The notes under the pieces were generated by a model. That model saw only the letters and a list, made by a program, of their open reading frames with translations, ran no database searches and had not been told where the DNA came from. 64,000 bases of DNA from an uncultured Lachnospiraceae bacterium (GTDB lineage Bacteria; Bacillota; Clostridia; Lachnospirales; Lachnospiraceae), in the NCBI GenBank assembly GCA_902770965.1, contig CACXUY010000015.1, positions 29,965 through 93,964 on the forward strand. Direction: 5' to 3'. A program made the position numbers and the translations under genes. Shown piece after piece: positions 42,627 through 52,159 of the stretch. Numbering within the stretch: the stretch's first letter is position 1; every line of letters starts with the position of its first letter.

Positions 42627-43825
42627 CTCATCTTTGCAGACGGATATATGTCTGTCTTTTCGGTAAGCTTTCTGTCGATGATCTTACCATCGGCAAAAAA
42701 AGTGGTGTAGAACAGACGTCTCTTTGGCTCGCCTTCTGCCTGAAGCGACATCAAAAAGAGGTAGGTATAGCAGATGGAGACGCCTACGGCCAACACCGCG
42801 CTCGCTGCCGCGAAAACAGGGAGCAGCTCAGTGTTCGTTGAGAATCCAAGGCATACGAGCATCAGCAGCAGGAAGACCACAGGGAGCGCCGCGAAGAATG
42901 AGAAAAAGCGGAGACGCAGCAGCTGAAACGTATTGAAAGGAAATTCGGCGTGTACCTCTCCGGTCTGGCCGTTGATACCGAAGAAGTAGTCTTTTTTGCG
43001 CCAGCGCGTATGAAGATAATACAAAGGAATCAGGATGCGTTCATGTACGGAATTGATGGGAACCGAATGGCTGCCGATCACATTCTCCACATGGAAGGGC
43101 AGGCTGTCCCGTATGATCCTGGCTGCCTGTTCGCTGATGATATCCTGTTCGAGCATGAGCGCCGCGCGGCTTCCGGCCTGTCTTTCTTCGACTCCGATCG
43201 AGCGGATGAGTTCACCAACGCCATCACTGCTGTCTCCGGCATCGGAGAGATCATCCTCAAAAGCCTCGGCGACGGAATCGCTCATCTGATCGGCGAAAAA
43301 GGGCTGGAGCTTCGAGAAATCATATGGCAGCAGCATCTCGAGAAATCCGTCGGAGAGCTTAGCTGAGGCGGGCAGGGGAAGTTTCTGATATTCGAGCTTT
43401 CCTGAACATGAGACTATCTTTGGCTGTTTGTCCTGACCGATAGTCCTGAAGCTCATGTCTACAGAAGCACAACCGCTGTAGAGCCAGAAGGGTATGAAAA
43501 TCTTCCTGAGAGGAATGGAGCTCAGGTGACGGACAAAGGACGCAGGCAGCATCATGCGCGAGGAGCAGTATTCCTCACAGCGTCTGGCCGCCTCAGCGGA
43601 GTCGATATTGAATAGGATATAAGCGTCCGGGAGAGCGGCACTGTTCCTGCCGGGAAGGAAGGAGCGGCTGCCGCAAAAGGGACATGACTCCAGTTCCTCA
43701 CCGGGCTTAGTCAGAAGCTCTGCCCCGCAGGCTGTACATATGTAAGCATTCAGACGGTTGGATACTTCCATGTCGGGAAGCAAATCGTCCGAAGGATAGG
43801 CGTTTGTGTAAATGGTATCAGGCAT
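42623..43825 (-). CDS. Zinc-ribbon membrane protein of unknown function
   Basis: 400 residues. An N-terminal zinc ribbon (CTACGAELL ... CPFCGS, two CxxC pairs) is followed by a soluble region with IFIPFWLYSG and later YYLHTRW segments, and two membrane helices near the C-terminus (RLRFFSFFAALPVVFLLLML and the segment before YTYLFLMSLQ). Related proteins are seen in Clostridia, but I know no function. The helices would place the ribbon in the cytoplasm, perhaps as a membrane-tethered nucleic-acid or protein-binding domain. Confidence 0.75.
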   Translation of the reverse strand: MPDTIYTNAYPSDDLLPDMEVSNRLNAYICTACGAELLTKPGEELESCPFCGSRSFLPGRNSAALPDAYILFNIDSAEAARRCEEYCSSRMMLPASFVRHLSSIPLRKIFIPFWLYSGCASVDMSFRTIGQDKQPKIVSCSGKLEYQKLPLPASAKLSDGFLEMLLPYDFSKLQPFFADQMSDSVAEAFEDDLSDAGDSSDGVGELIRSIGVEERQAGSRAALMLEQDIISEQAARIIRDSLPFHVENVIGSHSVPINSVHERILIPLYYLHTRWRKKDYFFGINGQTGEVHAEFPFNTFQLLRLRFFSFFAALPVVFLLLMLVCLGFSTNTELLPVFAAASAVLAVGVSICYTYLFLMSLQAEGEPKRRLFYTTFFADGKIIDRKLTEKTDIYPSAKMS

Positions 43826-44002
43826 GAAAAGATCTCCTGAAGCAGTATGTTCACGCAGTTGAACCGCGTTTTTTCACATCCGGTGACAAAATCAGGTGGC
43901 AGACATCGTGTAAATAATATAGTATAAATCGTGTCTATTGTTGTCATTATAGCCTAAATACTGGCAGAATGGAACAAGGAAAAATAAAAGGGAGGATTAA
44001 CT

Positions 44003-45343
44003 ATGAAACAGAAAACCTCAAAGAAGAGCGCCAGCGGCAAGCCTTCGGCGAACGCGAAGGCATTGCTGCCCATATTGCTTTTTTTGGTGATCTATCTTGG
44101 AAACGGCATTTTCTTCGAGTATGTCAACCATGAAGAAGGACAGATGGGCTTCTACGTAGTCTCTGTCGTCCTTGCTTTCTCGATAGCTCTTATATTTGCC
44201 TTCTTACAGAATGGGAAGCTGAGCTTCGATGAGAAGATATCTATCTGCGCGGATGGCATAGGAGACGACAACATAGTCATCATGCTCTTCATCTTCATCA
44301 TGGCGGGAGCCTTCAGTGGCATAGCCAAGGAGGCGGGCGGAGCGCAGAGCACGGCAAATATGCTGCTCTCGGTGCTGCCCGGACAGTTTGCGGTACCAGG
44401 TCTTTTCGTTATCGCCTGCCTGATATCCATGGCGATGGGCACGAGCGTCGGCACCATTTCCGTCCTGGTTCCCATCGCGTTCGCGGCGGCGAACAGCGGC
44501 GGACTCTCTGTCCCCATGAGCGTAGGCACAGTCGTTGGCGGGGCGATGTTCGGCGATAATCTTTCATTTATTTCCGACACCACTATTGCCGCGACCAAGA
44601 CGCAGGGAGTTGAGATGAAGGATAAGTTCCGCACGAACTTCCGCATCGCGATGCCCGCCGCTGTCATCACTCTCATCGTTTTGTTCGTATATGCCCTTTC
44701 ACATGGGCGGGCGGATATAGGCACGTTTGATTTTAATGTATGGCAGGCGCTGCCTTACTTTATCGTGCTTGCCATGTCCATTATAGGCATAAATGTCTTC
44801 TTGGTTCTCATTATCGGCATAGTGCTCTTCGTCCTCGTTGGAATAGCGACCGGATCGCTCACATACGCTACCGCGCTTTCATCAATGGGAAATGGCATGG
44901 CCGGCATGTTCGAGACGATGATAGTTACAATATTGGTCTCGTCGATAGCCGCGCTTATGCGTGAGAACGGCGGCTTTGAAGCCATTCTTTCCTTTATAAA
45001 AGAAAAGGCGGACAGCAAGCGCGGGGGTATGCTCGGCATAGCCTTCCTGACAGGTTTCATGGATATCGCGACCGCCAACAACACGGTCGCCATCGTCATA
45101 GCCGCGCCTATCGCGAAGGAGATCACGCAGGAATACGGCGTTGATCCGAGAAAGACCGCGTCGTTGCTCGATACCTGCTCATGCATAGCCCAGGGAATAA
45201 TTCCCTACGGCGCACAGCTGCTGATAGCCGCGAGTCTTTCGGGAGTCGCGAGCTTCAAGCTGATGCCCTATCTGTACTACCCTTACATCCTGCTTGTGTT
45301 CGTGCTGATATCGGTTTTTACCGACAACCGCAAGCAAGGATGA
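44003..45343 (+). CDS. NhaC-family Na+/H+ antiporter
   Basis: 446 residues with about 11-12 membrane helices. Blocks MGTSVGTISVLVPIA, GGAMFGDNLSFISDTTIAA and the late ANNTVAIVIAAP match NhaC antiporters; some members exchange other ions or amino acids. A short basic Lys/Ser-rich N-terminus precedes the first helix. GGGAGG lies upstream of the ATG. A family 1 repeat begins straight after its stop. Confidence 0.92.
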   Translation: MKQKTSKKSASGKPSANAKALLPILLFLVIYLGNGIFFEYVNHEEGQMGFYVVSVVLAFSIALIFAFLQNGKLSFDEKISICADGIGDDNIVIMLFIFIMAGAFSGIAKEAGGAQSTANMLLSVLPGQFAVPGLFVIACLISMAMGTSVGTISVLVPIAFAAANSGGLSVPMSVGTVVGGAMFGDNLSFISDTTIAATKTQGVEMKDKFRTNFRIAMPAAVITLIVLFVYALSHGRADIGTFDFNVWQALPYFIVLAMSIIGINVFLVLIIGIVLFVLVGIATGSLTYATALSSMGNGMAGMFETMIVTILVSSIAALMRENGGFEAILSFIKEKADSKRGGMLGIAFLTGFMDIATANNTVAIVIAAPIAKEITQEYGVDPRKTASLLDTCSCIAQGIIPYGAQLLIAASLSGVASFKLMPYLYYPYILLVFVLISVFTDNRKQG

Positions 45344-45466
45344 GTCCTCATAGCACCGCACGTGCTGCCACAACGTGTAAGGGTTGTGGCAGCTTACGTG
45401 CGTGTATGCGTGCATCCCTATATTGGCCACACCGCTTCGCGGTGGGCCGATGATCAATGTAAAGCC
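45344..45466 (-). repeat. Intergenic repeat family 1, copy H
   Basis: Begins right after the NhaC stop (GTCCTCATAGCACCGCACG). Arms GCTGCCACAAC / GTTGTGGCAGC; short hairpin ACCGC-TTC-GCGGT. Confidence 0.9.
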
Positions 45467-45505
45467 CTCATAGCACCGCACGTGCTGCCCAACGTGTAAG
45501 CAGCC
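45467..45505 (-). repeat. Intergenic repeat family 1, partial copy I
   Basis: Second, truncated start of the element in tandem with copy H (AGCCCTCATAGCACCGCACG, GTGCTGCCCAACGTGTAAG). Breaks off after the loop. Confidence 0.8.
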
Positions 45506-45540
45506 ATGCGGGACAGCCAGATAAGAATGGTTATAATAAT

Positions 45541-45581
45541 GTAACTGTTCGGCGCCCGGATCCGGGATGCTGAATAATTAC
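45541..45581. repeat. Intergenic repeat family 2, copy d
   Basis: GTAACTGTTCGGCGCCCGGATCC through GCTGAATAATTAC. Short form with inverted ends, close to family 1 copies H and I. Confidence 0.7.
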
Positions 45582-45638
45582 ATATTGATCAGCTGATACA
45601 GCAGTTAGAAACACGGAGGCTATATTTAGAGAAACCCT

Positions 45639-48608
45639 ATGAAATATTTGATCAACAAGGAAAATTATCGGATTTTTGAAACGATTGAGATCAACAAGCT
45701 CCCCGGAAGGTCATATTTTATCCCTTATCCGGATCAAAAGAGTGCCATGTCGGTCGAACCGAAGCAGAAGAGATACGCATCTCCGAAGGTGATATGCCTT
45801 AACGGCGACTGGGATTTTCGTTTTTATCCGAAGCCCTCAGAGCTTCCGGACGTTCTGGATACCGGTGAGACGTACTTCGATACCATCGACGTGCCGTCCT
45901 GCTGGCAGTTCCGTGGCTATGACAGGCCTTTTTATGTCAATATCCGCTACCAGTTCCCTTACAAGCCGCCTGTCATACCGGGTGAGGAGAAGGTCGGCAA
46001 GGTCTTCTCGTGGATCGGAGTGGATCAGGGAGGCATATCCCTGCGCAGGAAAGATCCAGGCGAGGAGTACAATTTCGTAGGGGTTTATCGAAAGAAGTTC
46101 AGTATCGAGGATGCCGGAAAGGAATACGTCATCTCGTTTCTCGGCGTTGCCAGCTGTCTGGACCTGTATTTGAACGGAGAATTCATAGGTTACTCGGAGG
46201 GTGCGCACAACACCGCGGAGTTCTCACTGACCGGAAAGCTCTGCGAGGGAGAGAATGAGCTGCTGGCCGTCGTGCATCGCTGGTGCAACGGCTCATATCT
46301 GGAAGATCAGGATATGTTCCGCAACAACGGCATTTTCAGGGACGTGCTGCTGCGCGTCAGTGACCCCACGGATATCTATAATATCGACGCGGTTACGAAA
46401 AAGACAGAGGACGGCTACGACCTCACGCTTACCGCCGAGGTGATCGAGGACACAGAGGTAACATTTACTATCGCAGGAGAAGGCATCAGGAGATCCGCCG
46501 CAGCGGTGTCAGAAAACCACATGGCTCAGGTCACATTTTCCGGTCTGAAGGTGACTGAGTGGAACGCGGAAGAGCCTGTGCTCTATGACATCATTTACGA
46601 GACTCCCACCTGCTGTGTGGCGGAGAAGCTTGGGTTCAAGACGGTGGAGATAAAGGGCGATGTTTTCCTTGTCAATGACCGGAAGATCAAATTCCACGGC
46701 GTGAACCATCATGATACCAGTCCGGCAAACGGCTATACCATGACGCCGGATGAGATCGAGAGGGATATACTGCTCTGCAAGGAACATAACATCGATACGA
46801 TAAGGACATCCCATTATCCGCCTGACCCGCTGCTGCTTGAGCTCGCCGACCTTTACGGCATATATATAGTGGACGAGAACGACCTTGAGACCCATGGGAC
46901 TTACGCTTGCCAGCTGCCGCCCACTTATAACAGTATCAGCAACAACCCCGAGTGGTGCAGCCATTACATCGATAGGATCTCAAGGCTCTATGAGAGGGAC
47001 AAGATCCACGCGAACACATCGATCGTCATGTGGTCGCTTGGAAATGAAGCCGGCGGCTGCCACAACACGGACGCGATGTATGACTACCTCAAGGCGAGGT
47101 CAGGCCTGCCCGTGCACTACGAGAGCGCCATCCATTGTAAACGTGTCGCCTATGATGTCGGAAGCGAGATGTATCCTCCCGTGGAAAAGGTGAGGCTTGT
47201 GGGAGAACATGCCCGCAAGGAAAGCAGGCTGAACGACAGGCCTTATTTCCTGTGCGAGTACGCCCACGCCATGGGCGTAGGTCCCGGGAACACGGAGGCG
47301 TATTGGAAGGAGATATACAGCTACGATAACCTCTGCGGCGGCTGTGTCTGGGAGATGGTGGATCACGCTGTGCTGCATGATGACGGCAGCTACACATACG
47401 GTGGCGATCACGGAGAGTGGGAGCATGACGGCAATTTCTGCGTCGATGGGCTGTTCTATCCCGACAGGAAGCCTTCAGCCGGAGCAAAGATAATCCGTTT
47501 CATCTACCGCCCCATCAGGGTGAGCTACGTGGCGGATGATATTTTTGAGATATTTAACACGACGGCGTTTTCAGGCAGCGACAGGTACAGGCTGAGGTTC
47601 GCTTGGAATGACGGGATGGTCAGGACATTTGTCGCGAAGGTCGGGCCGCTCTCGAAGGGACGTGTCAGGCTGCCCATGGGTTCGGAGGTATACGGCAATC
47701 TGTGCGTGACCGTGATGGTGGCGGACATGAAGACAGGATGGATCGTCTCCGAGGAGGAGGTCGTCATAAAGATGACGGTACCGGCAGCAGAACCTTCAGG
47801 TCCGCTCCCTGATGAATGCTCTTTTGTGGATGGAAGGCTGAAGCTGAAGCTCTCCGATGGCCGGCTGCTTACAGCTGCCAATCAGGGGACCATCCTCTAC
47901 CGTGCGGGTACCGACAACGACACGGATCTCTACATGAAGAAGGCGATGGCACCGTATACGGCACAGAAGGAGAAGCTGCTGTCGTCCATGCCCACTGTCA
48001 ACGGCTGGCAGGTAGTGAGCGAGGTATCGAACAAGAAAGCCGTCTTCACCGTCACCGACACCTATGAGGGAATAGATGGAGGGATCCTGGTGACCAGCAC
48101 GCTCAGCCTGAAGTCAGGCGGCGGAACGATCCCGCGCTTCGGAAAGGCATTCCGCCTCGATGAGGCTTTCGATGACGTAGAGTACATCGGCCGCATGGGT
48201 GAGAGCTACTGCGATATGAAGGAGCAGTTCCCCATCGGTTCTGTCAGCTGCAAGGTGAAGGATATGACCGAGCCGAACATCAGGCCTCAGGAGAGCGGCA
48301 ACCGCTGCGACTGTACCCATGCGTCTGTGAGCGACGGGCATACCATCGTTTCATTTGAGGCGGTTGACCGTCCCTTTGAATTGGCGATCAAACCTTACAC
48401 GGACGCTGCATTGCTTGAGATGAGGCACCGTGAGGATGAGAAGCGGACAGGAACCTATGTCACCATTCAGGCCTTCCAGCAGGGGATCGGTACGGGAGCC
48501 TGCGGTCCTGGAGTCATGCCCGAATTCATGTATACCGCGAAGAAGGGGGAGGCTTTTGTGCTGAGATTTATCATAAGGACAGACAGCATAAAGTCTGAAA
48601 AAGCCTGA
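45639..48608 (+). CDS. lacZ: Beta-galactosidase, glycoside hydrolase family 2
   Basis: 989 residues with the LacZ multi-domain layout: sugar-binding jelly roll, immunoglobulin-like domains, TIM barrel and C-terminal beta domain. The acid/base Glu is in WSLGNEAGG and the nucleophile Glu in FLCEYAHAMG. No signal peptide, so it acts on internal lactose. The ribosome binding sequence CGGAGG is about 18 nt upstream, longer than usual. It is followed by galK and galT, so the set covers lactose hydrolysis and galactose entry. No lactose permease of known type is adjacent. Confidence 0.96.
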   Translation: MKYLINKENYRIFETIEINKLPGRSYFIPYPDQKSAMSVEPKQKRYASPKVICLNGDWDFRFYPKPSELPDVLDTGETYFDTIDVPSCWQFRGYDRPFYVNIRYQFPYKPPVIPGEEKVGKVFSWIGVDQGGISLRRKDPGEEYNFVGVYRKKFSIEDAGKEYVISFLGVASCLDLYLNGEFIGYSEGAHNTAEFSLTGKLCEGENELLAVVHRWCNGSYLEDQDMFRNNGIFRDVLLRVSDPTDIYNIDAVTKKTEDGYDLTLTAEVIEDTEVTFTIAGEGIRRSAAAVSENHMAQVTFSGLKVTEWNAEEPVLYDIIYETPTCCVAEKLGFKTVEIKGDVFLVNDRKIKFHGVNHHDTSPANGYTMTPDEIERDILLCKEHNIDTIRTSHYPPDPLLLELADLYGIYIVDENDLETHGTYACQLPPTYNSISNNPEWCSHYIDRISRLYERDKIHANTSIVMWSLGNEAGGCHNTDAMYDYLKARSGLPVHYESAIHCKRVAYDVGSEMYPPVEKVRLVGEHARKESRLNDRPYFLCEYAHAMGVGPGNTEAYWKEIYSYDNLCGGCVWEMVDHAVLHDDGSYTYGGDHGEWEHDGNFCVDGLFYPDRKPSAGAKIIRFIYRPIRVSYVADDIFEIFNTTAFSGSDRYRLRFAWNDGMVRTFVAKVGPLSKGRVRLPMGSEVYGNLCVTVMVADMKTGWIVSEEEVVIKMTVPAAEPSGPLPDECSFVDGRLKLKLSDGRLLTAANQGTILYRAGTDNDTDLYMKKAMAPYTAQKEKLLSSMPTVNGWQVVSEVSNKKAVFTVTDTYEGIDGGILVTSTLSLKSGGGTIPRFGKAFRLDEAFDDVEYIGRMGESYCDMKEQFPIGSVSCKVKDMTEPNIRPQESGNRCDCTHASVSDGHTIVSFEAVDRPFELAIKPYTDAALLEMRHREDEKRTGTYVTIQAFQQGIGTGACGPGVMPEFMYTAKKGEAFVLRFIIRTDSIKSEKA

Positions 48609-48678
48609 ACCGGCAGATCAATATTTCGGTAACATTAGATTAGGTCCGAAGAGCAGGCGCCTCGTCCTGCATTTTTAT

Positions 48679-48705
48679 AGTTATCCTGAGGCACTGAATA
48701 ATTAC
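48679..48705. repeat. Intergenic repeat family 2, fragment e
   Basis: Right end only: GAGGCACTGAATAATTAC preceded by AGTTATCCT. Confidence 0.5.
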
Positions 48706-48776
48706 GTGTTTCGTAAATATTTTTTGGATAGCTATGAATTATTTTTGCGATAATGATGTTTAAAAACGTGTGTTCG

Positions 48777-48785
48777 TGATATAAT
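48777..48785 (+). promoter_or_regulatory. galK promoter (extended -10)
   Basis: TGaTATAAT with only a weak -35 (TGTTTA, 17-bp spacer). A leader hairpin (GTATAAAG...CTTTATAC, 48811-48852) follows before the start at 48926. The rest of 48609-48925 contains family 2 fragment e. Confidence 0.5.
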
Positions 48786-48925
48786 AAATGAATGTATACG
48801 AATACTAACTGTATAAAGTCCGGATACAGAGCAATCCGCAGGGCTTTATACGCATGGCGGTATCTGTAATGCAAAGACGCGGGTTTGTTCTGGTATAGCA
48901 TTGCTATGGGAGGAAGGGTGTACAT

Positions 48926-50215
48926 ATGCGCAGGATAAGCGATATCAAGAGACGTTTGGGAGAGGGCATTTATGATGAAAAGCTGGCATGGCTGTACTGC
49001 ATCGGCAAGGATGAGCTTTCCCCTGTAAAAGACAGGATCAACCACGTTATAGAGGGCTTTAAGACTACGTTCAGGAAACAGGACGATGCTGAAGCCGCGA
49101 TCTTCTCCGCTCCCGGCCGTACAGAGCTTGGGGGCAACCACACTGATCATCAGAGAGGGAAGGTACTCACGGGGTCGGTGGATCTTGATGCTCTCGCCTG
49201 TGCCGCCCCGAACGGTACTCCCGTGATCCGCATTTTCTCAGAGGGCTACGGCATGATCTCCATAGTCTGCGGAGGCCTTATGCCGCATGAGGATGAGAAG
49301 GACAGCACGGCTGCTCTTATCCGAGGCGTCGCTGCCGGCGCTGAAAAGAAGGGCTTTCCTGTGGGCGGTTTCGACGCGTATGTGATCTCAGACGTTCCCG
49401 GAGGCTCCGGTCTCTCATCATCGGCGTGCTTTGAGGTCCTGATAGGCGCAGTGGTGAACGGGCTTTTCTGCGGCGGCAGCCTTAAAAATGACGAGATAGC
49501 GAAGATCGGCCAGCGAGCCGAGAACGAATATTTCGGAAAGCCTTCAGGGCTCCTTGACCAGATGGGCTGCGCCATGGGAGGCATCGTCACCATTGATTTT
49601 GAGGATCAGGATGAGCCAAAATATCGCTCCATGGCTGTTGATTTCGCGGATTACGCGCTCTGCATCATAGATACCGGCGCGGATCATGCCGACCTCACAG
49701 GCGACTACGCCGCAGTGCCTGAGGAGATGAAGGCAGTCGCTGCCGTATTCGGCAAGACGGTCCTGCGTGAGGTCGATGAGGAGGAATTCTTCTCGAATAT
49801 CTCAAGAGTCAGGGAAGCTGCCGGTGACCGCGCGGTGCTGAGAGCCATACATTTCTACGCTGACTGCCATCGTGTCGATGAGCAGGTCGATGCTTTAGAG
49901 AAGGGTGACTTCGACCGCTTTCTCGATCTGGTAAATGCTTCAGGTCGCTCTTCCTTCATGTACCTTCAAAATATCGCGACATATAGAGACCCGAAGAGCC
50001 AGCCGGTCGCGGTGGCACTTGCCGCAGCAGAGTATTGGCTCGGCGGAAGGGGAGCCTGCCGCGTACATGGCGGCGGTTTTGCCGGTACTATTCAGGCGTT
50101 TGTCCCCATGGATATGGTGGAAAGCTTCCGCACAAATATGGACGCGCTCTTGGGAGAGGGCGCCTGCAGAGTTACAAAGATCAGGCCGGAGGGCTGCGTT
50201 TGCCTGATCGACTGA
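48926..50215 (+). CDS. galK: Galactokinase
   Basis: Phosphorylates galactose to galactose-1-phosphate. 429 residues, GHMP kinase family. The galactokinase signature GRTELGGNHTDHQ, the ATP-binding GGSGLSSSACFEV and the C-terminal GGGFAGTIQAF are present. A long N-terminal extension of about 50 residues precedes the signature compared with E. coli GalK. GGGAGG-type sites (GGAGGAAGGG) lie upstream. Part of the Leloir set with galT. Confidence 0.95.
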   Translation: MRRISDIKRRLGEGIYDEKLAWLYCIGKDELSPVKDRINHVIEGFKTTFRKQDDAEAAIFSAPGRTELGGNHTDHQRGKVLTGSVDLDALACAAPNGTPVIRIFSEGYGMISIVCGGLMPHEDEKDSTAALIRGVAAGAEKKGFPVGGFDAYVISDVPGGSGLSSSACFEVLIGAVVNGLFCGGSLKNDEIAKIGQRAENEYFGKPSGLLDQMGCAMGGIVTIDFEDQDEPKYRSMAVDFADYALCIIDTGADHADLTGDYAAVPEEMKAVAAVFGKTVLREVDEEEFFSNISRVREAAGDRAVLRAIHFYADCHRVDEQVDALEKGDFDRFLDLVNASGRSSFMYLQNIATYRDPKSQPVAVALAAAEYWLGGRGACRVHGGGFAGTIQAFVPMDMVESFRTNMDALLGEGACRVTKIRPEGCVCLID

Positions 50216-50424
50216 ACGAATTGCACATACCTGTATTCAGCTGATGTATTGAGCTTCAGATGGCAGAAACGAGAAGCCGCATAGGCCATGACGCGTGTGA
50301 GATGTTAATGCGGTAAACTCGGCATTACACTAATAGGGAAGCCGTTTAGACTAATGGAATGAGTGGCGTCTGAAAGTCAGATGTTACAGTCGCAGAAAAC
50401 CACTGTAATAGAGGAGAAAAGGAA

Positions 50425-51915
50425 ATGGAGAGATTGATTTCCCAGCTGGTGGAATACGCTGTTCGCAGAGGCTGGATCCACGATGAGGACAGGGTCTGGG
50501 CTTCTAACCTCATCATTGAGGCGCTGCATATGGATGGTTTCGACGGGCTCGTGGACGTGGATGAACTCCCGCCGATCAATGAAATCCTTGACGGGCTTTG
50601 CGACATAGCGTCAGAACATGATGTTATTGACGGCGAATCCGTGACGGAGAGAGACCTATTCGACACGAAGCTTGTGGGGCTACTCACTCCCCGTCCTTCT
50701 GAGATCATAAGGAGCTTCCGGGAGAAATATGAGGAGTCGCCGTCCGCCGCGACAGACTGGTACTATGAATTCTCACAGGATACGAATTACATCCGCCGCG
50801 ACCGTATCGCGAAGGATGAGAGGTGGACGGTTGACACGGAGTACGGAAGGCTTGACATAAGCATAAATCTCTCCAAGCCTGAGAAGGATCCGAAGGCTAT
50901 CGCGGCAGCAGGAAAGGCAAAGAGTACCAGTTATCCGAAGTGCCTGCTCTGTGTGGAGAACGAGGGTTACGCCGGACACCTAAGGCATCCTGCCAGGCAG
51001 AACCACCGCATCATACCCATTACCTTGGGCGGCGGTGATTTCTTCCTTCAGTACAGCCCCTATGTTTATTACAACGAGCATTGTATCGTGCTGAACAAAG
51101 AGCACATACCGATGCATATCGACAGGAAAGCATTTGAAAACCTGCTTGATTTCGTGACACTGTTCCCTCACTATTTCATAGGGTCAAACGCTGATCTTCC
51201 CATAGTCGGGGGCAGCGTGCTGTCACACGACCATTATCAGGGAGGACGCTTTGAGTTTGCCATGGCCCGCGCGAAGGTTGAGGAAGCTTTTGTGATAAAG
51301 GGCTATGAGGATATCGAAGCAGGTATAGTGAAATGGCCCATGTCAGTCATCAGGATCAGCGGGCACGACCGCGGAAGATTGACAGACTGCGCCGGTCACA
51401 TCCTGGACTGCTGGAGACAGTATGACGACCCTGAGGTCAGCATTTTCCATGAGACGGACGGAGAGCGTCATAACACCATCACTCCCATCGTCAGAAGAAG
51501 GGGCGAGGTCTACGAGATGGATCTGGTTCTCAGGAACAACCTGACCACGGACGAGTACCCGCTCGGGCTTTTCCATCCTCATCAGGAGAAGCATCACATC
51601 AAGAAGGAGAACATCGGGCTCATCGAGGTCATGGGTCTGGCTATACTTCCGGCGAGGCTCAAGACAGAGCTAGCGGCAGTAGCCGAGGGACTTTTGTCCG
51701 GAAAGGACCTGAGCCAGGATCCTGCGACTGCATCTCACGCTGAGTGGGCTGAGGCTGTCAAGGCCGCGCACCCTGAGTTGAATGAGGGTAACTGTGCGGA
51801 CATCCTTCGCCACGAGGTTGGGCTGGTGTTCTCGGCCGTGCTCGAGGATGCCGGCGTGTTCAAGCGTGACGATAAGGGGCACGACGCGTTTGTCAGGTTT
51901 ACGAAGGTTTTATGA
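50425..51915 (+). CDS. galT: UDP-glucose-hexose-1-phosphate uridylyltransferase, class II
   Basis: Swaps UMP between UDP-glucose and galactose-1-phosphate, giving UDP-galactose. 496 residues, the Firmicutes (class II) type, unlike the ~350-residue E. coli type. Its catalytic histidine region is LSHDHYQGGRFEF, and NHRIIPITLGG is also typical. AGGAGAA precedes the ATG. galE is not in this window; UDP-galactose could enter the nearby polysaccharide pathway. A GACAGCTGA/TCAGCTGTC hairpin without T-run follows at about 51947-51980. Confidence 0.95.
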   Translation: MERLISQLVEYAVRRGWIHDEDRVWASNLIIEALHMDGFDGLVDVDELPPINEILDGLCDIASEHDVIDGESVTERDLFDTKLVGLLTPRPSEIIRSFREKYEESPSAATDWYYEFSQDTNYIRRDRIAKDERWTVDTEYGRLDISINLSKPEKDPKAIAAAGKAKSTSYPKCLLCVENEGYAGHLRHPARQNHRIIPITLGGGDFFLQYSPYVYYNEHCIVLNKEHIPMHIDRKAFENLLDFVTLFPHYFIGSNADLPIVGGSVLSHDHYQGGRFEFAMARAKVEEAFVIKGYEDIEAGIVKWPMSVIRISGHDRGRLTDCAGHILDCWRQYDDPEVSIFHETDGERHNTITPIVRRRGEVYEMDLVLRNNLTTDEYPLGLFHPHQEKHHIKKENIGLIEVMGLAILPARLKTELAAVAEGLLSGKDLSQDPATASHAEWAEAVKAAHPELNEGNCADILRHEVGLVFSAVLEDAGVFKRDDKGHDAFVRFTKVL

Positions 51916-52159
51916 CATACCCGCTATGATGAATCAGATAAAGAGACAGCTGATCGCCAAAGCCGCGGTCAGCTGTCAACGACATATATCAGCATAAGGC
52001 TGAAAATCTTTCATTTATGCGCGATAAGGGCAAATGACGCGCGAATACAATCTATGACTCACATTTAAGATCAAAGAACCACGTCTAAGATAAACAAAAT
52101 GAGATTATCGACCGGGCAGGAGGCTCCCTCTGCCTCGTTGGATGCCAAGGAGGAGCTAT